NCBI GenBank assembly: GCA_019686135.1 | Contig: JADGHL010000053.1 | Coordinates: 1 to 32,126 of the forward strand | Direction: 5' to 3' | DNA from: Myxococcaceae bacterium | GTDB lineage: Bacteria > Myxococcota > Myxococcia > Myxococcales > Myxococcaceae | DNA length: 32,126 nucleotides | Part shown: positions 8,439 through 16,184 of the stretch, piece by piece | How the letters are laid out: the number at the start of each line of letters is the position of its first letter | Numbering within the stretch: the first letter of the stretch is position 1 | The notes under the pieces: model-generated | Told to the model about the DNA's origin: nothing | What the model saw: only the letters and a program-made list of their open reading frames with translations | Databases searched by the model: none | Position numbers and translations under genes: made by a program

Positions 8439-10373
8439 ATGACGCAGCACCGGTCCGCCGCCGCCCAGGTTCGGCTCCTCCGCCCGCTGGAGCCCGCGCG
8501 CGATCATTTCCGCGACAGGCAGAGCGGGAATGCCGTGGTGGTGGTCGGCTACGAAGACTTCCTCTGTCCGTACTGCCGCCGGCTGCGGCAGGTCTATCTC
8601 CGGCTGCGGGAGGCGTTGGGTGACCGGCTGGTCTACGCCTACCGGCACTTCCCCAACGAGCGCGCGCATCCCGGCGCGGTGCTCGCGGCACAGGCCTCCG
8701 AGGCGGCCGCGCGCCAGGGGCGCTTCTGGGAGATGCACGACCGGATCTTCGATCACGAGCTGCCGATCGGACGGCCCGAGCTCTTCGAGATGGCGCGCGA
8801 CCTCGGCCTCGACCTCGTGCAGTTCGAGCGCGACCTCGGGTCCGACGAGGTCCGCGCGCGCGTGCAGGAGGATCTGGAGGACGGGAAGCGAAACGGCGTC
8901 ACCGGCACGCCGACGCTGTTCGTCGACGGCGTCCGCTACGACGGCGCGTGGGACTATTACTCGATGCTCGAGTCGCTGGAGCGCCCGATCGCCGCGCGCG
9001 TGCGCCGGTCGGCGCAGGTGTTCGCCAGCCTGCCCGCGTCCGCGGCCCTGGTCCTCCTGCTCGCCGCGGTGGTGGCGTTGCTCATCGCCAACAGCCCGCT
9101 GGCGCCCGTGTACGAGCGGTGGATGTCCACCGAGCTCGGCGGAGGTCTGAAGGGGCGGGGCCTCTCCCTGACCGTGCGCGAGTGGTTCTCCGAAGGGCTC
9201 CTCGCCGTCTTCTTTCTCCTCGTCGGCTTGGAGATCCGCCGCGAGCTCACCCGCGGCGCCTTGAGCGACCACCGCGCCGCGACGCTGCCGATCGTCGCGG
9301 CGTTCGGCGGCGTCGTCATGCCGGCGCTGCTCTACCTCGTCCTGAACCCCGGCCCCTCGGCCAGAGGATGGGCCGTGCCCACAGCGACGGATGTGGCCTT
9401 TGCGCTCGCGCTGCTCGCGTTGCTGGGGGATCGGATCCCCATCGGCCTGCGGGTGTTCGTCGCCGCGCTGGCGGTGGTGGACGACATGTTGTCCGTGCTC
9501 ACCATCGCCGTCTTCTATCCGGGCACGCTCGAGCCGCGGTTCGCGATCGGGGTGATCGGCGCGCTCCTGCTGCTGGTCGCGCTCAACCGCGCGCGAGTCT
9601 ACGTGCTGTGGCCGTACCTGGCGACCAGCGTGGTGCTGTGGGGTTCGCTGCATGCGCTCGGCGTCCACAGCGCGCTCACCGGAGTGGTCCTGGCGATGTG
9701 CGTGCCGACGCGCCCCGCGCCGGACGTGGGGCCGCTGCTCGCCCAGGCGACCACGGCGCTGACGTCGCTCGAGCAGGAGGAGCGCGAAGGACGCCGCGCG
9801 GGGCGCACCGAGCAGAGCATCGAGAGCGAGCCGGTGTGGGAGTGGGCGGCGCGGAACCTCTCCGCGGCGAGCGCGCGGCTGCTCTCCCCGGCCGAACGCC
9901 TCGAGCGCGCGGTGGCGCCGTGGAGCGCATACTTCATCCTCCCGCTGTTCGCGTTCTCGGCCACCGGGGTGCGCTTCGACATCGGCCTCTCCTCGCCGCA
10001 TGCCGAGCGGCTCTGGTTGGGCGTGGTGGTGGGTCTGGTGATCGGAAAGCCGCTCGGGGTGCTGGTCGCGTCGGCGCTTTCGATCGGGACCGGGCTGGCG
10101 ATGGCGCCGGAGGGCGTGTCACGCCGGGACTTCGTCGGCGGCGCCTGTCTGTGCGGCGTCGGCTACACCGTGGCCGTGCTCATGGCGGATCGCGCCTTCG
10201 GGCCCGAAGACGCGGCGGTGGCGAAGCTCGCGGTGCTGGCCGGTTCGACGCTCGCGGCGGCGCTGGGGATGCTGGTGCTGCGCCGGCCGGCGGTTGATCA
10301 GACGCCGGTGGACCAGCCGCGGGTGAAGGCCGCGCGGCGGCGTGGGCGCCTGCTCAGGGCATCTGCGCCTTGA
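8439..10373 (+). CDS. nhaA: DsbA/thioredoxin-fold domain fused to NhaA Na+/H+ antiporter
   Basis: 644 residues from ATG 8439, with AGGAG five bases upstream. Residues ~30-185 form a DsbA-like domain: redox motif C43-P-Y-C46, 'HFPNERAHPGAVLAAQASEAA', and the cis-Pro loop GTPTLFVDG (P158). No signal peptide precedes it. Residues ~190-620 are NhaA: 'LLVGLEIRRELTRG', 'ATDVAFALALLALLG' (D318), an Asp pair D348-D349, 'ILPLFAFSATGV', 'GLVIGKPLG' (K537) and 'GVGYTVAVLMADRAF'. The Asp pair and Lys fit electrogenic Na+/H+ exchange, but the usual DDLGA context reads DDMLSV. A hydrophilic insert lies at ~440-495. NhaA N-termini face the cytoplasm, so the redox domain is probably cytosolic. Confidence 0.9.
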   Translation: MTQHRSAAAQVRLLRPLEPARDHFRDRQSGNAVVVVGYEDFLCPYCRRLRQVYLRLREALGDRLVYAYRHFPNERAHPGAVLAAQASEAAARQGRFWEMHDRIFDHELPIGRPELFEMARDLGLDLVQFERDLGSDEVRARVQEDLEDGKRNGVTGTPTLFVDGVRYDGAWDYYSMLESLERPIAARVRRSAQVFASLPASAALVLLLAAVVALLIANSPLAPVYERWMSTELGGGLKGRGLSLTVREWFSEGLLAVFFLLVGLEIRRELTRGALSDHRAATLPIVAAFGGVVMPALLYLVLNPGPSARGWAVPTATDVAFALALLALLGDRIPIGLRVFVAALAVVDDMLSVLTIAVFYPGTLEPRFAIGVIGALLLLVALNRARVYVLWPYLATSVVLWGSLHALGVHSALTGVVLAMCVPTRPAPDVGPLLAQATTALTSLEQEEREGRRAGRTEQSIESEPVWEWAARNLSAASARLLSPAERLERAVAPWSAYFILPLFAFSATGVRFDIGLSSPHAERLWLGVVVGLVIGKPLGVLVASALSIGTGLAMAPEGVSRRDFVGGACLCGVGYTVAVLMADRAFGPEDAAVAKLAVLAGSTLAAALGMLVLRRPAVDQTPVDQPRVKAARRRGRLLRASAP

Positions 10374-10463
10374 TTTCGCGCGTCTCCATCCGCACGCGGG
10401 GTTGCCGCCCGCGCCCGCCACCGTCGCCACCGCTTCCACGGGCCGGCGTCGGCGCCAGAAGGC

Positions 10464-11423
10464 TCAGGGCGCGAAGTGGTCGAACCCACGAGGCGGCTGA
10501 ATCGCCTCGCCTCGGTCGTCGACGAATCGCCGCTGCCGCGACCTCGCGAACTCGCCGACGCAGGTCACCCGGTGGTTCGACCGCTCCGCAGCGCGCTCGA
10601 ACGCGTGCGCGCGCCCGGGCGGTACGGCCAGAATCAATTCGTAGTCTTCGCCGCCGGAGAGCGCGAAGTCGCGGGCGCGATGTCCTGCGAAGCGGCGCAA
10701 CGTCGCGCTCATCGGCAAAGCGTCGACGTTCACGCGAACGCCCACGCCCGACGCATCGCAGATGTGCCCCAGGTCCTGGGCGAACCCGTCGGAGATGTCG
10801 ACACACGCGGACGCGAACGCGCGCGCCAGAAGGCCCAGCTCCAGGCGTGGTGATGGGCGGAGCTGCCGGACAACGAGTGCCGCCGGTGCGCCCGCGACGA
10901 GCCCCGCCCGCGCCTCCCCCAGCGTCCCCGAGACGTAGAGGCGATCTCCGGGCCGCGCGCCCTTCCTCAACAGAGCCTTGCCGCGCGGCACCTCCCCCGC
11001 GACGGTGAGGGTGATCGCCAGCCTCTCGGCGCGCGTCATGTTCCCACCGACGAGAGCGATGTCCGCGCCGCGGGCCAGCTTCGACATGCCGCGAGCCAGG
11101 CCGGCGAGCTTCACGTCGTCGACCCAGTCCGGCACCTCGAGCGCGCAGACGAACCACGACGGCCGTGCGCCCATCGCCGCCAGATCCGAGAGGTTGACCG
11201 CGAGCGCCTTGTGGCCGATGTCCTCCATCGAGAACGCCGCGCGGGAGAAGTGAAGCGCCTCGACGACCGAATCGGTGGTGACGCACAGCTCGCAGCCGCG
11301 GGAGGGGCCCGGGAGCACCGCGCAGTCGTCGCCGACTCCCACGGGGACCTGCGCGCGCGCGAAGTGGCGGACGAACGCCGCGATGCGATCGAACTCGCCC
11401 GAGCGCCCGCGCGAAGAGGTCAT
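10464..11423 (-). CDS. thiL: Thiamine-monophosphate kinase ThiL
   Basis: The 319-residue protein has the ThiL/PurM fold signatures: GEFDRI near the N-terminus, the metal-binding 'VGVGDDCAVL', 'HKALAVNLSDLAAMGARP', 'ALVGGNMTRAERLAI', 'DISDGFAQDLGHI' and 'GGEDYELILAVP'. ThiL phosphorylates thiamine monophosphate to thiamine pyrophosphate with ATP in the cytoplasm. The start is ATG 11423, with GGAGGAG about 11 bases upstream. It is the last gene of a minus-strand run after the GTPase and kinase genes, 66 bases downstream of the kinase stop. It converges on nhaA. No thiamine-synthesis neighbours or TPP riboswitch-sized leader are present. Confidence 0.92.
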   Translation of the reverse strand: MTSSRGRSGEFDRIAAFVRHFARAQVPVGVGDDCAVLPGPSRGCELCVTTDSVVEALHFSRAAFSMEDIGHKALAVNLSDLAAMGARPSWFVCALEVPDWVDDVKLAGLARGMSKLARGADIALVGGNMTRAERLAITLTVAGEVPRGKALLRKGARPGDRLYVSGTLGEARAGLVAGAPAALVVRQLRPSPRLELGLLARAFASACVDISDGFAQDLGHICDASGVGVRVNVDALPMSATLRRFAGHRARDFALSGGEDYELILAVPPGRAHAFERAAERSNHRVTCVGEFARSRQRRFVDDRGEAIQPPRGFDHFAP

Positions 11424-11439
11424 CGCCGACGAATCTCCT

Positions 11440-11458
11440 CCGCGGCCCGAAGCCGCGG
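11440..11458 (-). terminator. GC-rich hairpin between kinase gene and thiL
   Basis: A perfect 7-bp stem, CCGCGGC (11440-11446) and GCCGCGG (11452-11458), with a 5-base loop lies in the 66-base gap between the kinase stop and thiL. It has no T-tract, so it may be a weak attenuator or simply leader structure. It sits directly against the thiL ribosome site on the minus strand. Confidence 0.3.
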
Positions 11459-11489
11459 CCTGCTGTAGACGGCAGACGGAAGACGGACG

Positions 11490-12992
11490 TCAGAACCGAT
11501 CCGGCACCGCCTCCTGCACCGCGGGCGGCAGCACCGTCGTCGTGCGCGGCTGTGGCGGCGTGGCCGGCAGGACCACGGTGAAGCGCGACCCCCGGCCGAC
11601 CTCCGAGGACACGCGGACCTGCCCACCGTGTCCATTGACGAAGCTCTTGACGATGGCCAGGCCCAGCCCGGCGCCGCCGAACTCGCGGGTCGACGAGTTG
11701 TCCACCTGGTAGAAGCTCTCGAAGATCTTGTCGAACTGGTCCTGCGGAATGCCGACGCCGGAGTCCTCGACGATGATGCGGTAGCCGTCCGCGCCCAATT
11801 CCGGCTGCGGGCCGACCTCGGAGAGGAACAGCGAGACCGTCCCACCCTTGTTGGTGAACTTCACCGCGTTGGCGAGCAGGTTCACCAGCACCTGCTTGAG
11901 CTTGTCCCGATCCGCGCTCACCCGGAGGTTCTGCGTCGGCGGCAGCCGTGTCTCGAGGATCACGCCCTTCTTCTGCGCCTGGGGCTTCACGCTGGTGACC
12001 GATCCGTGCACGAGCTCCAGCACGTTGAGCGGCTCGAAGTTCAAGCGCAGCTTGCCGGCTTCGATCTGCGAGACGTCGAGGATCGACGAGATCAGCTTCA
12101 GCAGCGTCTCGCCCTTCTCCATGATCGTCCGCACGTACTCGACCTGCTCCGGGTTGAGCGGCCCGGCGAGGCCCTCCGCCAGCATCTCCGAGTAGCCGAT
12201 GATCGAGGTCAGCGGCGTGCGCAGCTCGTGGGAGACGGTGGCGAGGAAGCTGGACTTGAGGCGGTCCAGCTCCTTGAGCCGGGCGTTCATCTCCTCGAGC
12301 TTCTTGTTGCGCGCCTCGAGCTCCTTGTTGGACTCGAGCGTGGCCTCGATGTGCATCTGCGAGGTCAGGTAGGTCTTCTGCCCCGCGGCGACCAGCGTCT
12401 CGAGCAGCTGGCCGAAGTGCGCCATCACCTTCACCACCGTGCCCTCGGGGGCGCGGCGGATCTTCTCCATCATCGGCGTGGCCCTGGCGACGTCGAAGCC
12501 CTGGTCGATTTCGGTGAGCGAGAGCGGGAGCTCTTTCAGATCGTCCGGCGTGAACGGGCCGAACACCACGCGGCCGAGCGAATCTCCCTCCCAGCGGATG
12601 GGCGTGACCAGGTAGCGCAGGCCGGTGAAGCACGGCAGGGCGATCATCCCCGGCGGCGGTTCGCTGGACAGCGGCATGCGGGCGCCGTGGGAGGGCGAGA
12701 TGGGCCCGTCCTTCACCCGCGAGACCGTGGCGGTGCAGCGGTGCCGGCCCTCGGGGAAAGAGAAGACGTAGCCACAGAAGTCGCCGTTGCCGATCTTGAT
12801 GTCGGCCAGCTTGGCGCCCTTCTCGTCGAAAACCTTGATCCCGACCTTGTAGAGCTCGACGAAGTTCTTCACCAAATCGGTGAAGGTCTGCAGGTCGAGC
12901 ATGTCTCGGAGCGTGAGCTTGCGCTGGAGCACCGACTCGCGGCGCCCCGTGCCCTCGACGAGCCGGAGGGTGTCGCGGGTGGGATCGCTCAT
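11490..12992 (-). CDS. PocR-domain sensor histidine kinase
   Basis: 500 residues from ATG 12992, which overlaps the GTPase TGA by 4 bases. The N-terminal ~25-205 resembles a PocR ligand-binding domain: 'DMLDLQTFTDLVKNFVELY' and cysteines C73 (DFCGYVF), C86 (RHRCTATV) and C121 (LPCFTGLRYLVTPI). A coiled coil (~212-245, KELEARNKKLEEMNARLKEL) leads to HisKA with H255 in ATVSHELRTPLTSIIGYSEML. HATPase_c follows: N-box NLLANAVKFT, G1 DSGVGIP, F-box FESFYQ, G2 GAGLGLAIV. No transmembrane segment is visible, so it is a cytosolic sensor. No cognate response regulator is adjacent. The PocR domain of Salmonella PocR senses 1,2-propanediol; the ligand here is unknown. Confidence 0.88.
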   Translation of the reverse strand: MSDPTRDTLRLVEGTGRRESVLQRKLTLRDMLDLQTFTDLVKNFVELYKVGIKVFDEKGAKLADIKIGNGDFCGYVFSFPEGRHRCTATVSRVKDGPISPSHGARMPLSSEPPPGMIALPCFTGLRYLVTPIRWEGDSLGRVVFGPFTPDDLKELPLSLTEIDQGFDVARATPMMEKIRRAPEGTVVKVMAHFGQLLETLVAAGQKTYLTSQMHIEATLESNKELEARNKKLEEMNARLKELDRLKSSFLATVSHELRTPLTSIIGYSEMLAEGLAGPLNPEQVEYVRTIMEKGETLLKLISSILDVSQIEAGKLRLNFEPLNVLELVHGSVTSVKPQAQKKGVILETRLPPTQNLRVSADRDKLKQVLVNLLANAVKFTNKGGTVSLFLSEVGPQPELGADGYRIIVEDSGVGIPQDQFDKIFESFYQVDNSSTREFGGAGLGLAIVKSFVNGHGGQVRVSSEVGRGSRFTVVLPATPPQPRTTTVLPPAVQEAVPDRF

Positions 12993-13723
12993 CGCCCACC
13001 CCCGTTGCCGGCGGCCTTGTCCGGGTCCCTCCCCACGACCGGACCGAATCGCTCCTCCAACTCCGTCCCCTTCACGTCGATGTTGTGGAAGATCTGCCCG
13101 AGGAACTCCCCTTCGGTGAGGCCGACGTTCTTCGACAGCTGCGCGCGCGCCTCGAGGCTGCGCCACGCGCCCTGCAGCACGTAATAGAGCGTCTCCAGCA
13201 CGCCCTCGCAGCGGATGGCCACCGCGCCGATCACCGGCTCCTTGCCCCTGCGGCGGGTCTCTTCGATCTCCGCGTCGCTGCGGGTGTCCGGCAGATCGCG
13301 CTTGTTGAACTGGATCACCACCGGCGTCTCGCCGGGGTCGAGCCCGTTCTCCCGCATGTTCTCGTGGAGGTTGCGCCAGTAGGCGTTGTTCTCCGCGCTG
13401 GCCGAACGTCGACTGTCGGCAATGAAGGCCACCGCGTCCGCGCTCTGCAGAACGATTCGGCGGGTCGCGTTGTGGATCACCTGTCCGGGGACGGTGAACA
13501 GCTTTACCTTGACCTTGAAGCCGTTGGCGGTGCTGAAGAACACCGGCAGGAGATCGAAGAACAGCGTTCGATCGTCATGGGTCTCGACCGTGAGCAGGCG
13601 GCCGCGCACCTCCGGGCGCGTGCGGGCGTGGATCATCTGGAGGTTGGTCGTCTTCCCGGACAGACCGGGCCCGTAATAGACAACCTTGACAGTGAGCTCG
13701 CGCTGCGCCTGGTTCAGTTGCAC
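12989..13723 (-). CDS. MglA-like small Ras-superfamily GTPase
   Basis: The 244-residue protein starts at GTG 13723 (MQLNQAQRELTVKVVYYGPG). It has G1/P-loop GPGLSGKTT (18-26), the bacterial MglA-type 'DRTLFFDLLP', G3 as VPGQV (78-82) and G4 NKRD (140-143). MglA family members use TVPGQ rather than the eukaryotic DTAGQ, as here. A C-terminal extension of ~50 residues (GLTEGEFLGQIFHNIDVKG...) goes beyond the ~195 residues of MglA. MglA controls polarity and motility in M. xanthus; SofG is a second family member there. This one is encoded with a PocR histidine kinase rather than an MglB-type GAP, so its regulator is unknown. Confidence 0.85.
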   Translation of the reverse strand: MQLNQAQRELTVKVVYYGPGLSGKTTNLQMIHARTRPEVRGRLLTVETHDDRTLFFDLLPVFFSTANGFKVKVKLFTVPGQVIHNATRRIVLQSADAVAFIADSRRSASAENNAYWRNLHENMRENGLDPGETPVVIQFNKRDLPDTRSDAEIEETRRRGKEPVIGAVAIRCEGVLETLYYVLQGAWRSLEARAQLSKNVGLTEGEFLGQIFHNIDVKGTELEERFGPVVGRDPDKAAGNGGGR

Positions 13724-13960
13724 GTAGACTCGAGCCCGGCCATGTCTTCTGGGAGTGACGGATCCCCCCGGGACGCAGCGCAGTTATAGACGGCGGAGGC
13801 GAGGCGCAGAAGGGTCAACAAGAAGGCGGGCAGGCGGACAGGCGGATGTGGGACGGCGACGGATAGCGAGGTGAGGTTCGGGATTCACCGGCCCGGTGTC
13901 AGCGGTTAGGATCAACCCGGCGCCAGGACGCCGCGTCCCTGAGATCCGGAGGAGGTTGGG

Positions 13961-14497
13961 ATGACGATGAAGCAGGTCGGAGAGGTGAATGACGCAGCGA
14001 CCGCCGTTCTGCCGCCTGATCTGGGGAACGAGCCGGACCTGGCCGCGGAGCTGACGTTCCACCCGCCGACCGACGAGGACATGAACCAGGTCGCGTCGCT
14101 CCGGGCATCGTCCGAGCCGTGGGCGAGCCGGGGCGAGAAGCCTGAGCAATCGCTCGAGGCGCTGACCAAGCTCCGCCCGTTTATCCAGGTCGCGAAGCTC
14201 CGGGGCGATGTGGTCGGCTACGTCACGGTCGAGCGGGATGGCCCGGTTCAGGGGGCCGCCTACATGCGCAACATCGTGGTGAAGCCGGACCTGCGGCAGC
14301 GCAAGCTCGGCACCCGGCTGCTCGAGCAGGCGATGCAGACCGCGCGGGACATGCACCGGCGCACGCTCGCGCTGCGCGTGGATCCCGCCAATGGCCCGGC
14401 GGTCAGCTTCTACCGCGCCAACGGGTTCACCACGGTGGCCACGGTGGTGTCGAAGAAGAGCGGCAAGCTGCGGCTGTTGATGTCGCGCGAGCTGTAA
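13961..14497 (+). CDS. GNAT-family N-acetyltransferase
   Basis: The 178-residue protein has a GNAT core in residues ~35-175: 'VVGYVTVERDG', the acetyl-CoA binding strand-helix 'RNIVVKPDLRQRKLGTRLLEQAM', and the C-terminal 'LRVDPANGPAVSFYRANGF' block typical of RimI-like enzymes. ATG 13961 is well supported by GGAGGAGG five bases upstream. The substrate cannot be told from sequence. The first ~30 residues are an acidic extension outside the domain. A strong terminator follows 30 bases after the stop, so it is probably monocistronic. Confidence 0.85.
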   Translation: MTMKQVGEVNDAATAVLPPDLGNEPDLAAELTFHPPTDEDMNQVASLRASSEPWASRGEKPEQSLEALTKLRPFIQVAKLRGDVVGYVTVERDGPVQGAAYMRNIVVKPDLRQRKLGTRLLEQAMQTARDMHRRTLALRVDPANGPAVSFYRANGFTTVATVVSKKSGKLRLLMSREL

Positions 14498-14525
14498 CTT
14501 CTTCGGCGCACGTTCCGACGTTCCG

Positions 14526-14562
14526 ACGGCCGCTCCACAGACGGGGCGGCCGTTCGACTTTT
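14526..14562 (+). terminator. Intrinsic terminator of the GNAT gene
   Basis: An 11-bp stem (one G-U), ACGGCCGCTCC (14526-14536) with GGGGCGGCCGT (14543-14553), and a 6-base loop are followed by TCGACTTTT. This is a good rho-independent terminator on the plus strand. It insulates the promoter of the next gene. Confidence 0.7.
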
Positions 14563-14574
14563 CGGCGGTCCACT

Positions 14575-14603
14575 TTGACGCACACTTATACACTTTGTAT
14601 AAG
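14575..14603 (+). promoter_or_regulatory. Strong sigma-70 promoter for a leaderless transcript
   Basis: TTGACG (14575-14580) is separated by exactly 17 bases from TATAAG (14598-14603). Both hexamers are close to consensus, unusually so for this GC-rich window. The expected transcription start is 14610-14611, i.e. at or one base before the ATG at 14611. The mRNA should therefore be leaderless; no Shine-Dalgarno sequence precedes the ATG. Confidence 0.7.
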
Positions 14604-14610
14604 TGTGCGT
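14578..14610. repeat. Perfect 15-bp inverted repeat covering the promoter (likely operator)
   Basis: ACGCACACTTATACA (14578-14592) and TGTATAAGTGTGCGT (14596-14610) are exact reverse complements around a 3-base centre. The palindrome covers the -35/-10 spacer and the -10 hexamer and ends one base before the ATG. This is the geometry of a repressor operator. As an RNA hairpin it would lie upstream of the predicted transcript start, so it most likely acts as DNA. Confidence 0.75.
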
Positions 14611-15045
14611 ATGAGTCGTCCGTCCTACAAGAAGGCGCTGGAGGATGCGATCGCCGAGTACGAGTCCCTCCGCCGCGAGCGGGACGCGCTCGAGGCGCGG
14701 ATGGCGCAACTCGCGCAGACGATCGGCTCGCTCAGCCGGCTGTGCGGGCTGAAGGCCGGGGTCGAGCTGGGCATCACCGACGCGTGCCGCGCGATATTGC
14801 GCAGCTCGAAGCGCGCGCTGACTCCCACGGAGATCCGCGACCAGCTCCAGGCGATGGGGTTCGATCTGTCGAAGTACGCCAACGGGCTGGCGGCCATCCA
14901 CACGGTGCTCAAGCGGTTGCACGGCGCGGGCGAGGCCGACCTGCAGGAGACGCCGGAGAGGAAGCAGGGCTACGCGTGGAAGGGGACCTCGTACGTGCCC
15001 TTCGACATCGCGACGCTCATGAAGCTCTGGGACGACAAACGCTGA
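14611..15045 (+). CDS. Small coiled-coil / winged-helix-like protein
   Basis: 144 residues from ATG 14611 (MSRPSYKKALEDAIAEYESL). A TTG at 14575 is in frame but would be translated through the promoter palindrome, so it was rejected. Residues ~1-45 form a charged coiled coil (EYESLRRERDALEARMAQLAQTI). Residues ~58-125 look like a winged helix: 'TDACRAILRSSKRALTPTEIRDQLQAMGFDLSKY' and 'AAIHTVLKRLHGAGEADL', followed by a wing-like 'GYAWKG'. Similar uncharacterised proteins occur in several environmental phyla. It may be the repressor that binds the palindrome in front of its own gene; this is inference. It converges on the hydrolase gene with six bases between them. Confidence 0.75.
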   Translation: MSRPSYKKALEDAIAEYESLRRERDALEARMAQLAQTIGSLSRLCGLKAGVELGITDACRAILRSSKRALTPTEIRDQLQAMGFDLSKYANGLAAIHTVLKRLHGAGEADLQETPERKQGYAWKGTSYVPFDIATLMKLWDDKR

Positions 15046-15051
15046 GAGCGG

Positions 15052-16101
15052 TCACGCGTCGCCGTTTGCAGGCGTGGCGTGCCGTTCGAGGAACTCCATC
15101 ACGCGGGGATACAGCTCCTCTGGCGCGTGCCGGCCGAGCATGAGATCGCCATGCCCGTAGTCCGCGCGAAAGCCCGCTTCGCGCCCGGCGACGACGACTT
15201 CGGTGGGGCCGCGGACATACCGCGCGGTGTGGCGGACGGCGTCCGGCGGCGCGAGCAGGTCGCACGCGCCGGCGATGAGGAGCGTCGGCACGCGCACCGC
15301 GGCGAGGCCCCGCTCGTAGTCGAACTTGCGATCGCCGCTCTGCCAGCGTCCGGTGGTGATCCAGTCGAGGAACTGGCGCCCCACTCCGCCCGCGACGTCC
15401 GCGCCCACGTTGACGAGCGCCTTCTTCCGGGTGTCCTCGTCGAGGTTCTCGGGGCACACGAGGTACCGCATGAACGAGTCGGGCGGTGGCACCACCACGG
15501 CCAGCTTCGCCAAAGACTCCAGCGGTATCGACGGCGCGGACAGAAACGGGCGCACCAACCGGGCGAACGGTTTGAGCCCCTTCTGCACGGCGTAGGTCGT
15601 GGGGCTGCCGATGGCGGCGATCGCCCGGATCGGCGCGGCGGGGTTGCGCCCGACGTGCGCGAAGGCGAGCAACCCGCCTTTGGAGTGGCCCACCCAGAGC
15701 ACCTCTTTCGCGCCCGCCTCCCGCACCGTCCTCAGCGCGGCGAGGACGTCGTGATCGACCTGGCGATCGAAGCTCGAGGTGTGCGCTCGGCCCGCTTCAC
15801 CGCGGCCGCGGAGCTCGAGGATCCACGCCTCGAAGCCGCGTTCGGCCAGCCGCCGCGCGAGCGTGAACCGCTCGTCGAAGTCGAAGGTGAAGCGGTTCGC
15901 TCCCAGCCCGTGGCAGAGGACGACCGGCTCGACGAAGCGGCGTCGACCTCGCGGGTGATAGCGCGCCAGCGCCACGCTGCAGCCATCCGCGGTCGCCACC
16001 TTGTGGAGCGCGTCCGGCTCGAAGCGCAGACGCCACCGCTCGAACCCGAACGGCAGCCGGGCGGCTCCTCTCATCCAGCGTGCAGCGGCGACTTCATCCA
16101 A
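15052..16101 (-). CDS. Alpha/beta hydrolase
   Basis: The 349-residue alpha/beta-hydrolase has oxyanion motif LCHGLGANRFTFD (~62-74), nucleophile elbow GHSKGG with S140, likely acid D281 (LLIAGACDLLAPP) and base H317 (DYGHGDLMLG). The pattern resembles lipase/acid-lipase and PHA-synthase-like hydrolases. The substrate is unknown. No signal peptide is seen, so it is likely cytoplasmic. The start is TTG 16101 with AGAGGGG nine bases upstream. An alternative ATG at 16074, without a ribosome site, would remove nine residues. It lies 83 bases downstream of the helicase gene on the same strand. Confidence 0.82.
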   Translation of the reverse strand: MDEVAAARWMRGAARLPFGFERWRLRFEPDALHKVATADGCSVALARYHPRGRRRFVEPVVLCHGLGANRFTFDFDERFTLARRLAERGFEAWILELRGRGEAGRAHTSSFDRQVDHDVLAALRTVREAGAKEVLWVGHSKGGLLAFAHVGRNPAAPIRAIAAIGSPTTYAVQKGLKPFARLVRPFLSAPSIPLESLAKLAVVVPPPDSFMRYLVCPENLDEDTRKKALVNVGADVAGGVGRQFLDWITTGRWQSGDRKFDYERGLAAVRVPTLLIAGACDLLAPPDAVRHTARYVRGPTEVVVAGREAGFRADYGHGDLMLGRHAPEELYPRVMEFLERHATPANGDA

Positions 16102-16184
16102 CGTCGGCGTCCCCTCTCACATGTTCGTCGTCTTTCATCGTAGCGACCACCCGAACGCGCGGCGGAGACATGGCGAGCTCCCGG

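Noticed and set aside
10354-12999. Very long minus-strand frame overlapping the kinase and thiL
   Set aside because: It is Arg/Gly/Ala-rich text in the wrong frame. Both the kinase and thiL have clear motifs in their own frames.
13783-13788. TATAAC on the minus strand as a -10 for the GTPase gene
   Set aside because: The only good -35 (TTGACC) is 24 bases away, too far for sigma-70, so it is not listed as a promoter.
13784-14593. Minus-strand frame opposite the GNAT gene
   Set aside because: The GNAT gene has family motifs and a strong ribosome site; the antisense frame has neither and would run through the terminator and palindrome.
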